Numbered from the stretch's first letter, positions 15,715 to 25,704 are shown. The stretch: 64,000 bases of DNA from Sphingomonadales bacterium (GCA_027491235.1 JAIXWO010000022.1:590102-654101), one strand, 5' to 3'. Numbers and translations: made by a program. The notes: generated from the sequence alone by a model not told the origin.

Positions 15715-17430
15715 ATGGCGGCCGAATTTGATCTTGTTATCCGCGGTGGGACTGTCGTCGACGGGACGGGCGGCGCCCTGCAGGAGGCAGACATCGCCAT
15801 CTCCGGTGGCAAAATTGCCGCCATTGGCCAATTTGCGGGATCTGGCGCGGAAGAAATCGACGCGCGCGGCCGCATCGTCACCCCCGGTTTTGTGGATGTG
15901 CACACCCATTATGACGGTCAGGCGATTTGGGCGGAAGAAATGTCCCCATCGTCCTCGCATGGCGTGACGACCGCTGTGATGGGGAATTGCGGCGTCGGCT
16001 TTGCCCCCTGTCGCCAAGAAGACCACGACATGTTGATCAACGTGATGGAAGGCGTCGAAGACATTCCCGGCGTCGTCATGGCTGAGGGTCTGCCTTGGAA
16101 TTGGGAGACATTCCCCGAATATCTGGATGTTGTAGCGGCGGGGAAGCGCGACATTGATGTGGCAGCTTATCTCCCCCACTCCCCATTGCGGGTTTATGCC
16201 ATGGGCGAACGCGGCGCGCGGCGGGAGCCTGCGACCAGTGAAGATCTTGCGCGGATGCGGCAGTTGTCGCGCGAAGCGATGCAGGCTGGAGCACTCGGTT
16301 TTGCCACATCGCGCCTGTCGATCCACAAGACCGCCGATGGCGGCAGCATTCCGACATTTCAGGCGGATGTTGATGAACTGCGTGAAATCTGCGCCGGCAT
16401 GGCCGATGCGGGCACCGGGACACTCCAGATCGTGCTCGACGCCTTTGTCGGGTGGGATAAGGAATATCCCATCATTGATGATCTGATGCGCTCTTCAGGA
16501 CGTCCGGCAACCTTCACGCTCGCTTCGGGAAATGAAGGGCCACCGCGTTGGCGGGGCGTGCTTGATATGATGGCGCAATCAAAGGCGCATGGCGGCCAGG
16601 TGACAGCGCAGATCATGCCGCGCCCCATTGGCCTGATCGGCGGGTTGGAGCTTTCGGTTCATCCATTCATCATGTGCCCGAGCTGGCAGAAGATCGCCGC
16701 TCTCCCGCTCGACCAGAAGGTGGCCGCGATGCGGGACCCTGAACTTCGCCGCGCGCTCCTGTCCGAGACGCCGGAGCCGGGCCATCCCTTCAATGCGCTC
16801 GCCCGCAATTGGAAGTGGATGTACGCCCTCGACAATCCGCCCAACTATGCGCCGCCACCAGAAGCAAGCTTTGCGGCGATTGCGGAGGCCCGCGGCGTTT
16901 CCCCTGAAGAAGTCATTTATGACCGCTTTCTGGACACAGACGGCAAGGGCTTTTTCCTGGCCGCGCTTGGCAATTATGAGAACGGAAAGCTGGATTCCGC
17001 GCATGAAATGCTCGTCCATCCTGATTGCGTTCCGGCACTGGGAGATGGCGGTGCGCATTACGGCGCAATTTGCGATGCCAGCTATTCGACCTTCCTCCTG
17101 ACCCATTGGGTTCGCGACGGTGTGGACAACAAGATCGGCCTTGCCGATGCGGTGCACATGCTCTCCGCAAAGGCGGCGCGCGCGGTTGGCCTCAATGACC
17201 GGGGTGTACTCCGGGTTGGGGCCAAGGCGGACGTGAACGTCATCAATCTTGATGCCCTCACCCTGCATCTGCCGGAGATTGTCCATGATCTGCCCGCCGG
17301 TGGACGGCGATTGGACCAAAAGGCCACAGGCTATGAGGCGACGATCGTTTCCGGGGCTATCATCCGGCGGCATGACCAGTCGACGGGGGCCCGCCCCGGC
17401 GCGCTCGTTCGCGGCGCACAAGCAGCATAA
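15715..17430 (+). CDS. D-aminoacylase-family amidohydrolase
   Basis: The ATG at 15715 is 5 bp after GGAG, so it is preferred to the GTG at 15709; the product has 571 residues. Metal-binding H63-x-H65 ([10 protein letters not shown]) and the bridging-type Cys92 in 'GNCGVGFAP' match N-acyl-D-amino-acid deacylases. A late Asp in '[18 protein letters not shown]' is the expected catalytic base region. It probably hydrolyses an amide, or a related C-N bond, of a small acid. It opens a tight plus-strand run with a CoA-transferase and a kinase. The in vivo substrate is unknown, and family members vary widely. Confidence 0.85.
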   Translation: MAAEFDLVIRGGTVVDGTGGALQEADIAISGGKIAAIGQFAGSGAEEIDARGRIVTPGFVDVHTHYDGQAIWAEEMSPSSSHGVTTAVMGNCGVGFAPCRQEDHDMLINVMEGVEDIPGVVMAEGLPWNWETFPEYLDVVAAGKRDIDVAAYLPHSPLRVYAMGERGARREPATSEDLARMRQLSREAMQAGALGFATSRLSIHKTADGGSIPTFQADVDELREICAGMADAGTGTLQIVLDAFVGWDKEYPIIDDLMRSSGRPATFTLASGNEGPPRWRGVLDMMAQSKAHGGQVTAQIMPRPIGLIGGLELSVHPFIMCPSWQKIAALPLDQKVAAMRDPELRRALLSETPEPGHPFNALARNWKWMYALDNPPNYAPPPEASFAAIAEARGVSPEEVIYDRFLDTDGKGFFLAALGNYENGKLDSAHEMLVHPDCVPALGDGGAHYGAICDASYSTFLLTHWVRDGVDNKIGLADAVHMLSAKAARAVGLNDRGVLRVGAKADVNVINLDALTLHLPEIVHDLPAGGRRLDQKATGYEATIVSGAIIRRHDQSTGARPGALVRGAQAA

Positions 17431-17465
17431 ACTAAGTTCAATAAGACAACGGGACGGCTAACTTC

Positions 17466-18614
17466 ATGAAGATGCTTGAAGGCATTCGCATCATTGATCT
17501 GACCACGGTCATCTTCGGCCCTTACGCCACGCAGATGCTCGCGGACCTTGGGGCTGAGGTCATCAAGATTGAAAGCCCGACCGGCGATACGCCGCGCTAT
17601 ATGGGCGGGTTCAAGAAAACGCCCTATATGGGCGGCACGCATATGACGGTGAACCGGGGCAAGAAGTCCGTCGTGCTCGATCTCAAGAGGCCCGAAGATG
17701 CAGAGGTTTTGCGTAAGCTGATCTCCACCGCGGACGTCTTCGTCCATAATGTGCGGGCAAAAGCAATTGGGCGGCTTGGCTTTGGCTATGCGGATGTGAA
17801 GGCGATGAAGCCTGATATCATCTACGCCCATTTCGCTGGCTTCAGTCAGGATGGGCCTTGGGCCGATTGGCCAGCCTATGACGATGTTATTCAGGCGGCG
17901 ACGGGCACAGCGTCGCTTTTGCCCAAGGTCGATGGAAATCCCTCGCCCCGCTATTTCCCCTCGCTCATCGCTGACAAGGTTTCCGGCACATATGGTGCGC
18001 AGGCCTTGCTCGTCGCGCTCGTCCACAAATTGCGGACCGGCGAAGGCCAGCATGTCGAAGTGCCGATGCTTGATTGCTTCGCCAACTTCATGCTGACGGA
18101 GCATTTGCAGGATCAGGTCTTTGAGCCGCCGCTCGGCCCACCCGGTTATCCGCGCCAGCTTGATCCCAACCGGCAACCCTTCCCCACCAAGGACGGGCAT
18201 CTCGTCATCGTGCCTTACACTGATGCGAAGATTATCAAGCTGTTTGAGTTGATGGGTGATTCCGATTTCCTCGCGAACGAACCGTTCAACACACCCATGG
18301 GCCGGTTCCAGAATATGACGCCCATCTATGGGCGCATTGGTGAACTGACCCCGCAGAAAACGACTGCCGAATGGCTGGAGATCCTGACGGCGAACGATTT
18401 CCCCGTCATGCCCGTCGCAGATCTGGGCGATGTCATTCACAATGAACATCTCGTGGCCACAGGCTTCTTCCAGATGGCCGAACACCCGACCGAAGGCACG
18501 ATCCGCCAGATGTCGCCCCCCGTTCGTTATTCAGCCGACAAAGATCGGCCCATCGGCTTTGCGCCAACGCTTGGCCAACACACAGATGAGATCAAGAGAG
18601 AGGTTCAAGGCTGA
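17466..18614 (+). CDS. class III CoA-transferase (CaiB/BaiF family)
   Basis: The 382-residue protein has the family's opening 'MLEGIRIIDLTTVIFGPYATQMLADLGAEVIKIESP' and the catalytic Asp candidate D139 in 'PAYDDVIQAATG', aligned to the YDxVxQ motif of formyl-CoA transferase. 'LRTGEGQHVEVPMLDCFANFM' and 'PFPTKDGHLVIVPYTD' are also typical. It moves CoA between acyl-CoA and a free acid. It sits 35 bp after the amidohydrolase and its stop overlaps the next start (TGATG). It probably activates an acid released or modified by neighbouring enzymes. Confidence 0.92.
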   Translation: MKMLEGIRIIDLTTVIFGPYATQMLADLGAEVIKIESPTGDTPRYMGGFKKTPYMGGTHMTVNRGKKSVVLDLKRPEDAEVLRKLISTADVFVHNVRAKAIGRLGFGYADVKAMKPDIIYAHFAGFSQDGPWADWPAYDDVIQAATGTASLLPKVDGNPSPRYFPSLIADKVSGTYGAQALLVALVHKLRTGEGQHVEVPMLDCFANFMLTEHLQDQVFEPPLGPPGYPRQLDPNRQPFPTKDGHLVIVPYTDAKIIKLFELMGDSDFLANEPFNTPMGRFQNMTPIYGRIGELTPQKTTAEWLEILTANDFPVMPVADLGDVIHNEHLVATGFFQMAEHPTEGTIRQMSPPVRYSADKDRPIGFAPTLGQHTDEIKREVQG

Positions 18615-19708
18615 TGCTGACCAAGGGCGACGAATATCCGATTCACCAGACCCCGGAACCCATCGCTTATTCGGGCACGGACAGGAATTTTTACGACCGT
18701 TATTTCTTCAACGGTTACAAGGACGATGGCAGCGATTTCTTCGCGATTGCCTTTGGGGTCTATCCGCATCTGAACGTTGCGGACGCGCACTTTTCCTGCA
18801 TCCGGGGGGATACGCAGCACTGTATCCACGCATCCCGGCTTCTCAACATGGAGCGGATGGATCTGACCGTCGGTCCGATCACGATTGAGATTGTCGAGCC
18901 GCTCAAATCGCTGCGCGTCATCGTCGATAATCATGAGGGGATTTCAGCGGACCTGACCTTCACAGGACGCGCCTTCCCGCTTGAGGAACCACGTTTCATC
19001 CGTCGCATCGGGCCGCGCACCTTCATGGACTATACCCGCCTCACCCAGAACGGGCATTGGCAGGGCTGGATCGAAGTTGATGGCGTCCGTCATGACGTCA
19101 GTGGTGCCGTCGGCACGCGAGACCGCAGCTGGGGCATCCGCCCCGTCGGCGCCAGCGATCCGCAACCGACCGTGCCGCAGGTCATCCCCCAATTCTATTG
19201 GCTGTGGAGCCCGGTAAATTTTGACGACGGTGCGCTCTATTTCCACGTGAATGATGACGCGCACGGCCGCCCCTGGAACACGCGGGCGGTCTGGTGCCCC
19301 GATGGCGCCAGCGCGCATGAGATGGTTGAGAGCGAAGCCTGCAAGATGACGACCGTGCTCAAGCCCGGTTGGCGACATGCAGCGTCGGCCGAGATGACGG
19401 CAGAACTGCCCGATGGCCGGACGATCTCGGCATCCTTTGAACCCGGAACCCCCTTCCTCATGCGCGGCATCGGATATGGCCACCCTGAATGGACACATGG
19501 CGGCTGGAAGGGTGAACTCGCCGTTGCCCGCGAAGATATCGACCTGTCAGCGATTGAGGCAGGCCGCGCCGATCATCTCCACATTCAGGCGATCTCACGC
19601 GTCACAATGACGATTGGTAATGAGGAACGTCGCGGCACCGGCATCCTCGAACAGCTCATCCTCGGCGCTTATGAGCCGCTCGGACTGAAGAGCATCTTCA
19701 ATGACTGA
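18614..19708 (+). CDS. conserved protein of unknown function, CrtC/AttH-like (DUF7064/DUF7065 type)
   Basis: The 364-residue protein has no signal peptide. Patterns such as 'FAIAFGVYPHLNVADAHFSCIRG', 'DLTFTGRAFPLEEP', 'GWIEVDGVRHDVSGAVGTRDRSWGIRP' and 'QFYWLWSPVNFDDGALYFHVNDD' recall two-domain lipocalin-like proteins of the CrtC/AttH kind, where 'G.RDRSWG' is a hallmark. I recall members annotated as DUF7064/DUF7065 next to APH-type kinases, but this is memory only. It is translationally coupled on both sides. It may bind a hydrophobic intermediate or act as a hydratase-like enzyme; neither is shown. Confidence 0.7.
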   Translation: MLTKGDEYPIHQTPEPIAYSGTDRNFYDRYFFNGYKDDGSDFFAIAFGVYPHLNVADAHFSCIRGDTQHCIHASRLLNMERMDLTVGPITIEIVEPLKSLRVIVDNHEGISADLTFTGRAFPLEEPRFIRRIGPRTFMDYTRLTQNGHWQGWIEVDGVRHDVSGAVGTRDRSWGIRPVGASDPQPTVPQVIPQFYWLWSPVNFDDGALYFHVNDDAHGRPWNTRAVWCPDGASAHEMVESEACKMTTVLKPGWRHAASAEMTAELPDGRTISASFEPGTPFLMRGIGYGHPEWTHGGWKGELAVAREDIDLSAIEAGRADHLHIQAISRVTMTIGNEERRGTGILEQLILGAYEPLGLKSIFND

Positions 19709-20777
19709 GGCGGTCCCGACCCTCGCCGAAATGACGCCCGAATGGCTGACGCAGCGGCTGCAAGAGAACGGCTTTGACGCGACTGTTTCTGCGGTGGAGA
19801 CTGGGCCTATCGGCACCGGTCAGGTCGGTGCGACATATCGACTGAAGCTCACTTATGCGGGCGACCCGAAAGGTGCGCCGCCAACGTTGGTGGCCAAGCT
19901 GCCGTCCAACGACCCCTTGAGCAAAGCGACCGGCAAGTCGCACATGACCTATATCCGCGAGAGCCGCTTCTACCAGCTGTTCGCGGGCAAACGACCGATG
20001 GCAGTGCCCAATCATCTGTTCATCGCCTTTGATGACGAGAGCCATGATTTCGCTTTGCTGATGCATGATCTGCCGCACCATGTGCAGGGCAATCAGTTGC
20101 TCGTGCCGACACGATCTGAAGCGGAACTGGCGATGGATGCCGCCGCCAGCATCCATGCGGGTTGGTGGGGTGACCCGATGCTCGACACACATGACTGGTT
20201 GAACGGGACCAAGGCTGTGCCACCGCAGATCGACGGCGAGGCGCTTTATACAGCGTTCTGGCCCGCATTCTGCGATCGTTATGGCGACCGCGTCACAGAC
20301 GCGATGAAGACGGTGGGTGAGGCCTATTACGGCAATATCCAGCGCTGGTCAGACAGCCGAGATGGGCCGCGCTGCCTCACGCACAATGATTTCCGGCCTG
20401 ATAACATGCTCTACTGTCCTGACGATGCAATCAAGCCGATCATCATTGTCGATTGGCAGACTGTGGGCGTCGGTAGCGGCGCTGGCGACATTGCCTATTA
20501 CCTCGGCACAGCCATGGATCCAGCGACGCGTAAGATTGAGGAGCGCGGCCTTCTCGACCGCTACAGCGAAGGGTTAGATCGGTTCGGCGTGCCAGCCTCA
20601 GATTTGGCGGATCAGTGGCACGCCTATCGCGCTGCATCCTTCGCGGGAATGATGATGGGCGTCACCGCGTCGATGGTGGTTGTGCAGACGGATCGTGGAG
20701 ACTCCATGTTCCTCGCCATGGCCGAACGCTCGGCCCACATGGTGCTCGACCATGCAGAGGTGGCGCTCAGCTTTTAG
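19701..20777 (+). CDS. APH-family kinase (ACAD10/11 or ecdysteroid-kinase-like)
   Basis: The 358-residue protein starts 8 bp inside the previous gene. It carries the aminoglycoside-phosphotransferase catalytic loop 'CLTHNDFRPDNMLY' and the metal-binding 'IIVDWQTVGVGSGAGDIAYYLG'. 'YRLKLTYAGDPKGAPPTLVAKLP' supplies the ATP-binding lysine region. Many chromosomal members phosphorylate hydroxy acids, hydroxyacyl-CoAs or sterol-like alcohols rather than antibiotics. Neighbouring CoA-transferase and reductase genes favour a metabolic kinase here. Resistance to an antibiotic is unlikely but not excluded. Confidence 0.85.
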   Translation: MTEAVPTLAEMTPEWLTQRLQENGFDATVSAVETGPIGTGQVGATYRLKLTYAGDPKGAPPTLVAKLPSNDPLSKATGKSHMTYIRESRFYQLFAGKRPMAVPNHLFIAFDDESHDFALLMHDLPHHVQGNQLLVPTRSEAELAMDAAASIHAGWWGDPMLDTHDWLNGTKAVPPQIDGEALYTAFWPAFCDRYGDRVTDAMKTVGEAYYGNIQRWSDSRDGPRCLTHNDFRPDNMLYCPDDAIKPIIIVDWQTVGVGSGAGDIAYYLGTAMDPATRKIEERGLLDRYSEGLDRFGVPASDLADQWHAYRAASFAGMMMGVTASMVVVQTDRGDSMFLAMAERSAHMVLDHAEVALSF

Positions 20778-20790
20778 CCAAGGGACCTAG

Positions 20791-20855
20791 TGGATCCCCG
20801 CTTTCGCGGGGATGACAAACCCCGCCCTTGTCATTCCCGCGAAAGCGGGAATCCA
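20791..20855. repeat. REP-like inverted pair (left of GIY-YIG gene)
   Basis: Two copies of a 28-bp element with core CCCGCTTTCGCGGG lie head to head: 20791-20818 and 20828-20855. The second is the near-perfect reverse complement of the first. Confidence 0.9.
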
Positions 20856-20871
20856 TACGCCGTTGACGCCC

Positions 20872-21165
20872 CTACCCATTGATCGTCTCAAACAAGTCCC
20901 GCCACTCAGAATTGTCGCGTTCAATCAGTTCAATCTTCCAAGCGCGCCGCCACTTCTTCATGGCTTTTTCTCGGGCGATAGCTTCTGTGATGTCGGAGAA
21001 CATCTCAATGTAGACGAGTGTCGTCACGGAATAGCGTTTGGTAAACCCGTCAGCGGTTCCGTTCCGATGTTCCCAGACGCGCCGAGCAAGGTCGTTGGTA
21101 ACGCCAATATACAGCGTGCCGTTTTTTCTAGTGGCCAGAATGTAGACGAAATACTGACGTTCCAT
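20872..21165 (-). CDS. GIY-YIG domain endonuclease-like protein (UPF0213/YhbQ type)
   Basis: The ATG at 21165 gives 97 residues starting 'MERQYFVYILATRKNGTLYIGVTNDLARRVWEHR', with the GIY-YIG pair as 'VYI' and 'YIG' and the conserved Arg in 'LARRVWEH'. A longer frame from 21225 only translates the neighbouring repeat (its peptide contains VIPAKAGI), so it is rejected. Later residues 'YSVTTLVYIEMFSDITEAIAREKAMKKWRRAWKIELIE' match small stand-alone GIY-YIG proteins. The gene is bracketed by REP-like pairs on both sides. Its DNA target is unknown. Confidence 0.88.
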   Translation of the reverse strand: MERQYFVYILATRKNGTLYIGVTNDLARRVWEHRNGTADGFTKRYSVTTLVYIEMFSDITEAIAREKAMKKWRRAWKIELIERDNSEWRDLFETING

Positions 21166-21179
21166 GCGCGCCCCTCGGC

Positions 21180-21257
21180 GGATCCCCGCTTTCGCGGGGA
21201 TGACACACTCAAAGGCATCACTCAAACGATCGTGTCATTACCGCAAACGCAGGGATA
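21180..21257. repeat. REP-like inverted pair (right of GIY-YIG gene), second copy degenerate
   Basis: 21180-21206 repeats the first left element in the same orientation; 21232-21257 is a decayed inverted copy (TGTCATTACCGCAAACGCAG). With 20791-20855 it brackets the nuclease gene. Confidence 0.75.
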
Positions 21258-21270
21258 CAAACTCCCCAGC

Positions 21271-23277
21271 CTATTCCATCTCCAAAATGACAGCGTCCAC
21301 CGCAAGGCTCTCCCCAGCTGCAGCGTTCACTGACTTGACCACACCCGCCTTTTCGGCGCGGAGGATGTTTTCCATCTTCATCGCCTCGACAACCGCGAGC
21401 GGCTGCCCCGCTTCGACCTTGTCACCAGCCGCCACATGAATGGCTGTCACAAGACCCGGCATGGGGCAGAGCAGGAAACGGGAGAGATCCGGCGGGACCT
21501 TCTCGATCATATACGCGGCGAGCGGCGCGACATGTGCTGGCAGGCAGATGGCTGTGTGCGAGGCGCCGCGTGTCGTCAGCTTAAAGCCTGTGCGGGTCTT
21601 GGAGACCTTCACAGCAAGTTCCTTGCCGTCGATATCGGCCACGACCAATCGGTCACCCGGTGTGTACTCCAGCCCGATGTTCAGATGTTCGCCATCGACA
21701 AGCAGGTCTTCTTCGCTCACATCCACCAGATGCGTGGCGCCGCCGATACGGACGTGCCATTCGGCGGGCGGATCAAGGTCATCACCAAGCTGTCCATCAA
21801 CCTGACGTGCGCGGTCGGCCTGTGCACAGGCCATGAAGCCCGCAATGCCCGCCAGTGTCCGGAGCAGGTCGTCAGACGTTGCCGCGCCTGAGAAACCGTC
21901 AGGATATTCCTCGGCGATAAAGCCCGTCGTCAGTTCGCCCGAGCGGAAGCGCGGGTGCTGCATGATGGCAGAGACGAAATCGATATTGTGGCCAAGGCCT
22001 TCCAGCTCAAACTTATCAAGCGCTGCGATTTGCTTGTCCGCCGCTTCGTCCCGCGTTTTGCCCCAGGTGATCAGCTTGGCGATCATGGGGTCATAGAACA
22101 TGGAAACTTCGCCGCCATCGGCGACGCCATCATCGACGCGCACACCGTCAACACCGCGAATGTCGCCCGCCCAACCGGGCACTGGAGGCTTGTAGCGGGA
22201 GATGCGGCCTGTCGACGGCAGGAAGCCGCGATACGGGTCTTCGGCATAGACACGGTTTTCGATCGACCAGCCGTCAATCTTGATATCATCCTGCGTCATG
22301 GCGAGCTTTTCGCCATAAGCCACGCGGATCATCTGTTCGACGAGATCGATGCCCGTGATGGCTTCGGTGACAGGGTGTTCCACCTGCAGACGCGTGTTCA
22401 TTTCGAGGAAGTAGAAGCTCTCCCCGCTCGGGTCCGCGCCCGAGACGATCAGCTCCACCGTGCCCGCCGAATAATAGCCGACCGCACGGGCAAGCGCGAC
22501 GCACTGTTCGCCCATCGCCTTGCGCATCTTGGGCGTGACGAAAGGCGACGGCGCTTCTTCGACCACCTTCTGATGGCGACGCTGGATCGAGCATTCACGC
22601 TCGTTCAGATAAAGGATGTTGCCGTGCTGATCGCCGAGGATCTGGATCTCGATGTGGCGCGGGTTGAGGATGAACTTCTCGATGAAGACGCGGTCATCGC
22701 CAAAGCTGTTGAGCCCTTCGCGCTTGGTCGCTTCAAAGCCTTCGCGCACGTCCTGTTCGGAATAGGCAAGGCGCATGCCCTTCCCGCCGCCGCCCGCCGA
22801 CGCCTTCATCATCACTGGATAGCCGATCTCTTCCGAGATGCGCACGGCATGTTCGGTATCGTCAATCTCACCGACAAAGCCGGGCACGACGTTGACGCCC
22901 GCCGCCATGGCGAGCTTCTTGGACTCGATCTTGTCGCCCATCGCCGCAATCGCGTTTACCGGCGGGCCGATAAAGGCGATGCCTTCGGCCTTGAGCTGCT
23001 CGGCAAAGCTGGTGCGTTCGGACAGGAAGCCATAGCCCGGATGGACAGCCTCCGCGCCGGTCGCCTTGCACGCCGCGATGATCTTGTCCGCGATCAGATA
23101 AGACTGCGCCGCAGGTGACGGACCGATATGCACCGCCTCATCCGCATCCAACACGAACGGCGCGCGCGCATCGGCATCCGAATAGACGGCGACCGTCTTG
23201 ATGCCCATGCGACGGGCGGTCTTGATGACACGACGGGCAATCTCGCCCCGGTTTGCGATCAGGATTTTTTTGAACAT
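21271..23277 (-). CDS. pccA: propionyl-CoA carboxylase alpha subunit (biotin carboxylase plus biotin carrier)
   Basis: This 668-residue protein has the biotin carboxylase layout: 'MFKKILIANRGEIARRVIKTARRMGIKTVAVYSDAD', an ATP-grasp domain with 'KASAGGGGKGMRL', then 'EMNTRLQVEHPVTE'. The C-terminal carrier has the biotinylation site AMKM, with lysine at about 634. It charges biotin with CO2, which PccB transfers to propionyl-CoA to give methylmalonyl-CoA. It is the last gene of the minus-strand propionate block. The start has GGAAG 8 bp upstream. The PCC assignment rather than acetyl- or methylcrotonyl-CoA rests on the neighbouring pccB, mce and scpA. Confidence 0.95.
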   Translation of the reverse strand: MFKKILIANRGEIARRVIKTARRMGIKTVAVYSDADARAPFVLDADEAVHIGPSPAAQSYLIADKIIAACKATGAEAVHPGYGFLSERTSFAEQLKAEGIAFIGPPVNAIAAMGDKIESKKLAMAAGVNVVPGFVGEIDDTEHAVRISEEIGYPVMMKASAGGGGKGMRLAYSEQDVREGFEATKREGLNSFGDDRVFIEKFILNPRHIEIQILGDQHGNILYLNERECSIQRRHQKVVEEAPSPFVTPKMRKAMGEQCVALARAVGYYSAGTVELIVSGADPSGESFYFLEMNTRLQVEHPVTEAITGIDLVEQMIRVAYGEKLAMTQDDIKIDGWSIENRVYAEDPYRGFLPSTGRISRYKPPVPGWAGDIRGVDGVRVDDGVADGGEVSMFYDPMIAKLITWGKTRDEAADKQIAALDKFELEGLGHNIDFVSAIMQHPRFRSGELTTGFIAEEYPDGFSGAATSDDLLRTLAGIAGFMACAQADRARQVDGQLGDDLDPPAEWHVRIGGATHLVDVSEEDLLVDGEHLNIGLEYTPGDRLVVADIDGKELAVKVSKTRTGFKLTTRGASHTAICLPAHVAPLAAYMIEKVPPDLSRFLLCPMPGLVTAIHVAAGDKVEAGQPLAVVEAMKMENILRAEKAGVVKSVNAAAGESLAVDAVILEME

Positions 23278-23295
23278 GCTTTCAACTTCCCAAAT

Positions 23296-23386
23296 CCGTT
23301 TGGGCTGAGCCTGTCGAAGCCCTGCCCTTCTTTAATAGCTTAGTGTCCAACAAAGGACGGCCCTTCGACAAGCTCAGGGCAAACGG
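23296..23386. repeat. inverted repeat pair between scpA and pccA
   Basis: CCGTTTGGGCTGAGCCTGTC... (23296-23322) and its near reverse complement ending CAAGCTCAGGGCAAACGG (23359-23386) face each other across 36 bp. This 'TTCGACAAGCTCAGG' family is a common intergenic repeat in alphaproteobacteria and may act as a transcript-stabilising or terminating hairpin. Confidence 0.85.
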
Positions 23387-23390
23387 CATC

Positions 23391-25511
23391 TCATTCCCCC
23401 ACCGGCGGCATGTTGTGACCCAACAGCCGCAGCACATCCGCCGCGCACTCGACGACATTGCTGCCCGGCCCGTAAATGCCCTGCACGCCTGCATCGCGGA
23501 GGAAGTCGTAATCCTGCGGCGGGATGACGCCGCCGGCGATGACCTTGATGTCCGGGCGCCCTTCCTTCTTCAGCAGGCTGATGAGTTCGGGGATTAGCGT
23601 CTTGTGCCCTGCGGCCAGGCTTGACGCGCCGACTACGTCCACATCACTTTGCAGCGCGAGGACAACGGTTTCGTCCGGTGTCTGGAACAGCGGGCCACTC
23701 ACCACGTCAAAGCCCATATCGGCAAAGGCCGAGGCGATGACATTGGCGCCGCGATCATGCCCGTCCTGCCCCATCTTCGCGACGAGCAGCTTCGGTTTTC
23801 GCCCGAGGCGGCGGGTGACGGCGTCCACACCGTCCACCACCTGCGCCCAGCGCGGGTCACCGGCGTAAGGTGCCGAATAGACACCCTTCACCGGCGTCGG
23901 CGTGGTGCCATAGCGGCCAAACACCGCTTCCATCGCGGACGAGATTTCGCCGAGCGTGGCGCGCGCGCGGGCGGCGACGACGGCGAGCTCAAGCAGATTG
24001 CCACCCGCCTTCGCGCCTTCGGTCAACGCCTTCAACGCGGCCTGACAGGCGACCTCATCGCGCGTGGCCTTCATCGCCTTGATGCGGGCGATCTGGCCTT
24101 CACGGACCTTGGCATTGTCCACGTCGAGCGTGTCGAGATGATCTTCGCTGGGCAGGCGGTATTTGTTGACGCCGACCACCACGTCCTCGGCACGGTCGAC
24201 GCGTGCCTGACGGCCAGCGGCGGCTTCCTCGATCATCGCCTTGGGCCAGCCTGCTGCCACAGCTTTCGCCATGCCACCTTCGGCCTCCACGCGCTCGATG
24301 ATCTCCCACGCCTTGTCGACCAGTTCCTGCGTCAGGCTTTCGATGTAATAGCTGCCCCCCAGTGGATCGACGACATTGCACATGCCGGTCTCTTCCTGAA
24401 TAACGATCTGCGTGTTGCGGGCGATGCGCGCGGAGAAATCCGTCGGCAGCGCAATGGCTTCGTCGAGCGCATTGGTGTGGAGCGACTGGGTGCCGCCCAA
24501 CATTGCCGCCATGGCTTCAATCGTGGTGCGGATCACGTTGTTATAGGGGTCCTGCTCGGTCAGCGAGACACCCGACGTCTGGCAGTGGGTGCGCAGCATC
24601 TTGGAGCGTTCATCCTGCGCGCCAAGGTTGGTCATCACGCGGTGCCACAGCACGCGGGCCGCGCGCAGCTTCGCCACTTCCATGAAGAAGTTCATGCCGA
24701 TGGCGAAGAAGAAGCTCAGACGGCCTGCGAACTTATCGATGTCGAGGCCTGATGCGACGCCATATTTTACATATTCCATGCCGTCGGCGATAGTGAAGGC
24801 AAGCTCCTGCACCTGCGTCGCGCCGGCTTCCTGCATGTGATAGCCGGAGATGGAAATGCTGTTGAACTTCGGCATCTTCTGGCTGGTGAAGGCGAAGATG
24901 TCTGAGATGATGCGCATCGAGGGTTCGGGCGGATAGATATAGGTGTTCCGCACCATGAACTCTTTAAGGATGTCGTTCTGGATCGTGCCGTCGAGTTGTT
25001 CAACCGGCACGCCCTGCTCTTCGCCCGCGACGATGAAGAAGGCGAGGATCGGGATGACCGCGCCGTTCATCGTCATGGAGACCGACATCTGGTCGAGCGG
25101 AATGCCGTCGAACAGGATCTTCATGTCCTCGACGCTATCGATGGCGACGCCCGCCTTGCCCACATCACCCACGACGCGGGGATGGTCACTGTCATAGCCA
25201 CGGTGCGTGGCGAGATCGAAGGCCACGGAAAGCCCCTTCTGCCCCGCCGCGAGATTGCGCCGGTAGAAGGCGTTCGACTCTTCCGCCGTCGAAAAGCCCG
25301 CATATTGACGGATCGTCCAGGGACGACCGGCATACATGGACGCGCGCACCCCGCGCGTGAACGGCGCGAAGCCCGGCAGGCCCGGATCAGCGGTCACATC
25401 GTCCGCTGTATAAAGCGGCTTCACGGCAATCCCTTCCGGCGTTTGCCAGGTGAGGTCTTTACCCTTCACTTCCTTGGCCGCTGCGGCCTGCCAGTCTTCG
25501 ATCTTTGCCAT
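23391..25511 (-). CDS. scpA: methylmalonyl-CoA mutase (single-chain)
   Basis: The 706-residue chain carries both mutase parts. The substrate-binding TIM barrel includes '[25 protein letters not shown]' and '[16 protein letters not shown]', and the C-terminal cobalamin domain has 'DGHDRG' at about 583-588, giving the lower axial His at about 585. It converts (R)-methylmalonyl-CoA to succinyl-CoA with adenosylcobalamin. The start has GAGGAAAG directly upstream. The G-protein chaperone MeaB often found beside it is not in this window. No cobalamin riboswitch is visible upstream. Confidence 0.97.
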   Translation of the reverse strand: MAKIEDWQAAAAKEVKGKDLTWQTPEGIAVKPLYTADDVTADPGLPGFAPFTRGVRASMYAGRPWTIRQYAGFSTAEESNAFYRRNLAAGQKGLSVAFDLATHRGYDSDHPRVVGDVGKAGVAIDSVEDMKILFDGIPLDQMSVSMTMNGAVIPILAFFIVAGEEQGVPVEQLDGTIQNDILKEFMVRNTYIYPPEPSMRIISDIFAFTSQKMPKFNSISISGYHMQEAGATQVQELAFTIADGMEYVKYGVASGLDIDKFAGRLSFFFAIGMNFFMEVAKLRAARVLWHRVMTNLGAQDERSKMLRTHCQTSGVSLTEQDPYNNVIRTTIEAMAAMLGGTQSLHTNALDEAIALPTDFSARIARNTQIVIQEETGMCNVVDPLGGSYYIESLTQELVDKAWEIIERVEAEGGMAKAVAAGWPKAMIEEAAAGRQARVDRAEDVVVGVNKYRLPSEDHLDTLDVDNAKVREGQIARIKAMKATRDEVACQAALKALTEGAKAGGNLLELAVVAARARATLGEISSAMEAVFGRYGTTPTPVKGVYSAPYAGDPRWAQVVDGVDAVTRRLGRKPKLLVAKMGQDGHDRGANVIASAFADMGFDVVSGPLFQTPDETVVLALQSDVDVVGASSLAAGHKTLIPELISLLKKEGRPDIKVIAGGVIPPQDYDFLRDAGVQGIYGPGSNVVECAADVLRLLGHNMPPVGE

Positions 25512-25525
25512 TCTTTCCTCTTTTT

Positions 25526-25700
25526 CCCCTCTCCCTTGAAGGGAGAGGGTTGCGCAGACTTGGTCGCGTCGCGGCCTAGTCGTAGCTGGGTGAGGGTGTG
25601 GCCGCCGGGGATAATCGCGGCCTTCCCTGCCCCCTCATCCAACTTCGCCTAGCCGCGTGGCGGCAAGGCTTCGTATCCTTCTCCCTCAAGGGGAGAAGGA
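25526..25700. repeat. composite palindromic repeat between echA-like and scpA genes
   Basis: A palindrome CCCTCTCCCTTGAAGGGAGA... (25527-25549) and a related one (25677-25699, CCTTCTCCCT...AAGG) flank about 125 bp. The 25629-25700 part is about 80% alike to 28786-28857 beside pccR, so this is one mobile repeat family. Confidence 0.8.
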
Positions 25701-25704
25701 CGGA

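Noticed and set aside
15601..16326. N-terminal extension of the MDR reductase
   Set aside because: It is antisense to the amidohydrolase; the GTG at 15600 has a strong Shine-Dalgarno and gives the family's normal length.
16579..17421. 280-residue frame opposite the amidohydrolase
   Set aside because: Antisense shadow without its own start signals.
17331..18485. 384-residue frame opposite the CoA-transferase
   Set aside because: Antisense shadow; the CoA-transferase motifs on the other strand are unambiguous.
20791..21257. CRISPR array
   Set aside because: The repeats are inverted pairs around a gene, not evenly spaced direct repeats with unique spacers.
21955..23118. 387-residue frame opposite pccA
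   Set aside because: Antisense to a complete biotin carboxylase.
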